Source: Antrodiella citrinella
Lineage: Eukaryota > Basidiomycota > Agaricomycetes > Polyporales > Steccherinaceae
Direction: 5' to 3'
DNA: 10,840 bases
Assembly: GCA_004802725.1 (NCBI GenBank)
Contig: SGPM01000591.1
Location: 1-10,840, forward strand
Shown here piece by piece: positions 9,394 to 10,840 of the stretch (position 1 is its first letter; each line of letters opens with the position of its first letter). Below the pieces are notes generated by a model that saw only the letters and a program-made list of their open reading frames with translations, had not been told where the DNA came from and did not search any database. Made by a program: the position numbers and the translations under genes.

Positions 9394-9858
9394 ATGTGCA
9401 ACCTCGAGACGTGCGTAACCTTGTCACTCGTCTCCATTCTCGTCTCTGATCCCCCTCGTCCGACAGCGAAGGCACAAAGTACGCGTGCGGTGTACGTTCG
9501 CTTCTTCTTTCTTTCAGCGTCCCAACTCCCTGACGTCATCTCCGTCCCCCGCAGCACTACGCAATTGTACGTTAACCTTTCCCTCCCGATCATTTCGTTC
9601 TCATCCCCGCCGTTCTCTCAGACTCGCAAACTGCGGAAGATCGACTGCAACTTGGACACGTGCATTCACTCCAGGAGACACCACATGCCCTGCTACAACT
9701 GCGACTACCACGAAAAGGTCCGTCTCTTCCTTGTGTCCCCACACAACAACTGATCTTGCCTCCCGCAGTTCCTCGGTCCTGACGCAAAGGAGACCGTCAC
9801 TGCCTACAGCAAAGACTTTTGCGACCAGTGCAGCGTGTGGTACAAGTCCCGGCGGTAG
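9394..9858 (+). CDS. small cysteine-rich protein, uncharacterised, five exons
   Basis: Exons 9394-9410, 9467-9491, 9555-9566, 9622-9717 and 9769-9858 join in phase into 79 residues. Introns are 56, 63, 55 and 51 bases, with donors GTGCGT, GTACGT, GTACGT and GTCCGT and AG acceptors after pyrimidine tracts. The third exon is only 12 bases (HYAI). The protein has eight cysteines, C2, C13, C27, C32, C42, C45, C68 and C71. Two are C-x2-C pairs (PCYNC, FCDQC), and histidines sit at 15, 34, 38 and 39, which suggests zinc knuckles rather than a secreted disulfide protein. I see no signal peptide or membrane segment. The pattern MC…ACGH…KIDC…C..S..H…C..C resembles short hypothetical proteins I recall from many Agaricomycetes; no function is known to me. 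The unspliced frame from the same ATG also reads 119 codons, but it destroys the ordered cysteine pattern after exon 1. The TATA box and pyrimidine-rich leader suggest solid expression. Confidence 0.82.
9531..9538. promoter_or_regulatory. TGACGTCA palindrome in intron 2
   Basis: This is a perfect CRE/ATF-type bZIP palindrome inside intron 2 of the cysteine-rich gene. An intronic enhancer role is possible but unproven; CTGAC here could equally be part of the branch-point region. Confidence 0.35.
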
Positions 9859-10311
9859 CCCAGCTCGCGTTGACGTTGACGTCACATCTGCTGCTCTACC
9901 CTCGCCCGCTTCGCCCAATATCTCAATAACCCATATTTATACGCTATCCTTGCCTATATTTCCACCCTAGCCCTTATTCTTCGTTCGCTATTCGTTTCGT
10001 TTCACCCACTGTATTTCTCCGCATCCCGTCTCGGCGCATCCCACCGCATCCACATCGTCTCCTATCATCATCGCTATCCTACTACCTCTCGTCATCTGCA
10101 TTCATTGCTCTTGATCCTCACACCATTGCTCTCACGCCATATATCTATTCACGTTTGTGCGTTGTACAAGGATCCACCCACGATGGCTTAGATTGATTAC
10201 AGAAATAATGACGAAAAACAGTTCAACTCGTTCTCTACGCATGCGTGAACAAAGTGTTCTTCCCTCTACGTGACTGGTACTCCGGCGGGTATCCAAATAA
10301 TCAGCAATAAA
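9859..10311. other. convergent 3' spacer, pyrimidine-rich
   Basis: About 450 bases lie between two stop codons facing each other, so this region must hold both 3' untranslated regions. From about 9885 to 10160 the plus strand is rich in C and T, with few purine runs. On the plus strand, AATAA-type signals occur at about 10204 and at 10306-10311. I see no coding sequence or RNA gene. Confidence 0.6.
9877..9884. promoter_or_regulatory. TGACGTCA palindrome after the stop codon
   Basis: This is a second perfect CRE/ATF-type palindrome, 18 bases past the stop of the cysteine-rich gene. It overlaps a tandem GTTGACGTTGACGT. Confidence 0.3.
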
Positions 10312-10840
10312 TCACCACTTGACAGCGAGCCCGACGACCTCGCTCTCCACCGCGCGATACTGCGTCCTGAACATCGTCCGCCTCCGTGCCTCTGCGTCCG
10401 CGTCCATGACAGAGTCCCACGACGGAACGCCAACCGTGGGCTGGCACGCGTCCCGGAGAACGACGGTCGCGAGGTGGTCCGCGACCCCAGCCTTCTCATC
10501 CCGCCGCTTGCTCGGGTCCATCTGCGGCGAAGGCGGGGGCGTCGGGAGACCTGCCAACCCGTGCCAATACACCTCCTCGACCTTGCGCGTCCACTCCCGG
10601 TCCCCCCACTTCGCGTTGTTCGCAGCCGAGACGCCACGCGTGGCGGGACCATCGTCTGCGTCGAGGGACACAGAGACACCGGTCGACTCCCAATCGCGCT
10701 TGAACCCCTCTTCGTCTCGCGTGGTCTGAGCAGGCGGCTTCAGCTGCCCGCCGCCGTTCACACACCCACCAGGACACGCCATGACCTCGACATAATCGTA
10801 CCCCTTGCCCCCGCCCTCCGCCTCACCTGCACCCCCCCGC
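10312..10840 (-). CDS. NAR1: cytosolic Fe-S cluster assembly factor Nar1, C-terminal part
   Basis: Nar1 is an iron-hydrogenase-like protein of the cytosolic iron-sulfur assembly (CIA) machinery. It carries two Fe-S clusters and links the Nbp35-Cfd1 scaffold to the Cia1 targeting complex. About 176 codons are present and the frame is open to the right edge, so the N-terminal ferredoxin-like part and most of the hydrogenase-like core lie outside. The key motif is GYDYVEVMACPGGCVNGGGQ, encoded about 10800-10741, which includes cysteines of the C-terminal cluster site. A Pro-rich insert follows, and then the family-typical end FRTQYRAVESEVVGLAVKW. The terminal tryptophan is in keeping with the C-terminal signal used by CIA clients and adaptors. 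No intron is needed here, although GCAG|GTGAG near 10826 could be a donor just before the motif. It converges with the cysteine-rich gene. Confidence 0.93.
   Translation of the reverse strand, partial: RGGAGEAEGGGKGYDYVEVMACPGGCVNGGGQLKPPAQTTRDEEGFKRDWESTGVSVSLDADDGPATRGVSAANNAKWGDREWTRKVEEVYWHGLAGLPTPPPSPQMDPSKRRDEKAGVADHLATVVLRDACQPTVGVPSWDSVMDADAEARRRTMFRTQYRAVESEVVGLAVKW

Noticed and set aside
9394..9753. Unspliced 119-codon frame as the product of the small gene
   Set aside because: It reads through sequences with donor and acceptor signals and loses the C-terminal C-x2-C pair. Splicing gives an ordered eight-cysteine protein ending at a later stop.
10319..10729. A 136-codon plus-strand frame
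   Set aside because: It is antisense to the Nar1 C-terminus, which is well supported by its motifs.
1..10840. CRISPR array, bacterial defence or toxin-antitoxin system, rRNA
   Set aside because: No spaced repeats, operon-like gene strings or rRNA sequence are present. The intron-rich genes are eukaryotic.

Overview
The window looks like nuclear DNA of a filamentous basidiomycete, most likely an Agaricomycete. Real proteins appear only after removing many short GT...AG introns, mostly 51-121 bases and often flanking very small exons. The DNA is GC-rich, genes are tightly packed, and the best-recognised proteins have the form they take in mushroom-forming fungi. I rebuilt every gene by hand from splice sites, reading phase and remembered family patterns. 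No alignment or search was run.

Layout. (1) 1-2466, minus strand: the pol part of a Ty1/copia retrotransposon, with integrase and reverse transcriptase and no stop or frameshift. It leaves the window on the left and ends abruptly on the right, with no gag, protease or LTR that I can see. (2) 2467-3088: non-coding. (3) 3089-6632, minus: a 14-exon gene for an EF-hand MscS-type mechanosensitive channel of about 867 residues. It carries an apparent one-base insertion in a GGGG run at 6419-6422. (4) 6633-7084: spacer. (5) 7085-8898, minus: a seven-exon gene for a 369-residue Tlg2/syntaxin-16 t-SNARE. (6) 8899-9393: divergent promoter region. (7) 9394-9858, plus: a five-exon gene for an uncharacterised 79-residue protein with eight cysteines. 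(8) 9859-10311: pyrimidine-rich convergent spacer. (9) 10312-10840, minus: the 3' end of NAR1, a cytosolic Fe-S cluster assembly gene that leaves the window on the right.

The genes do not form a pathway. The channel (probably endoplasmic reticulum), the SNARE (trans-Golgi/endosome) and Nar1 (cytosol) are housekeeping functions that happen to be neighbours, and the retroelement is a separate insertion. I see no new multi-gene system. The least described element is the small cysteine-rich gene. The points most worth checking are the channel frameshift, the cut edge of the copia element, and the microexons.
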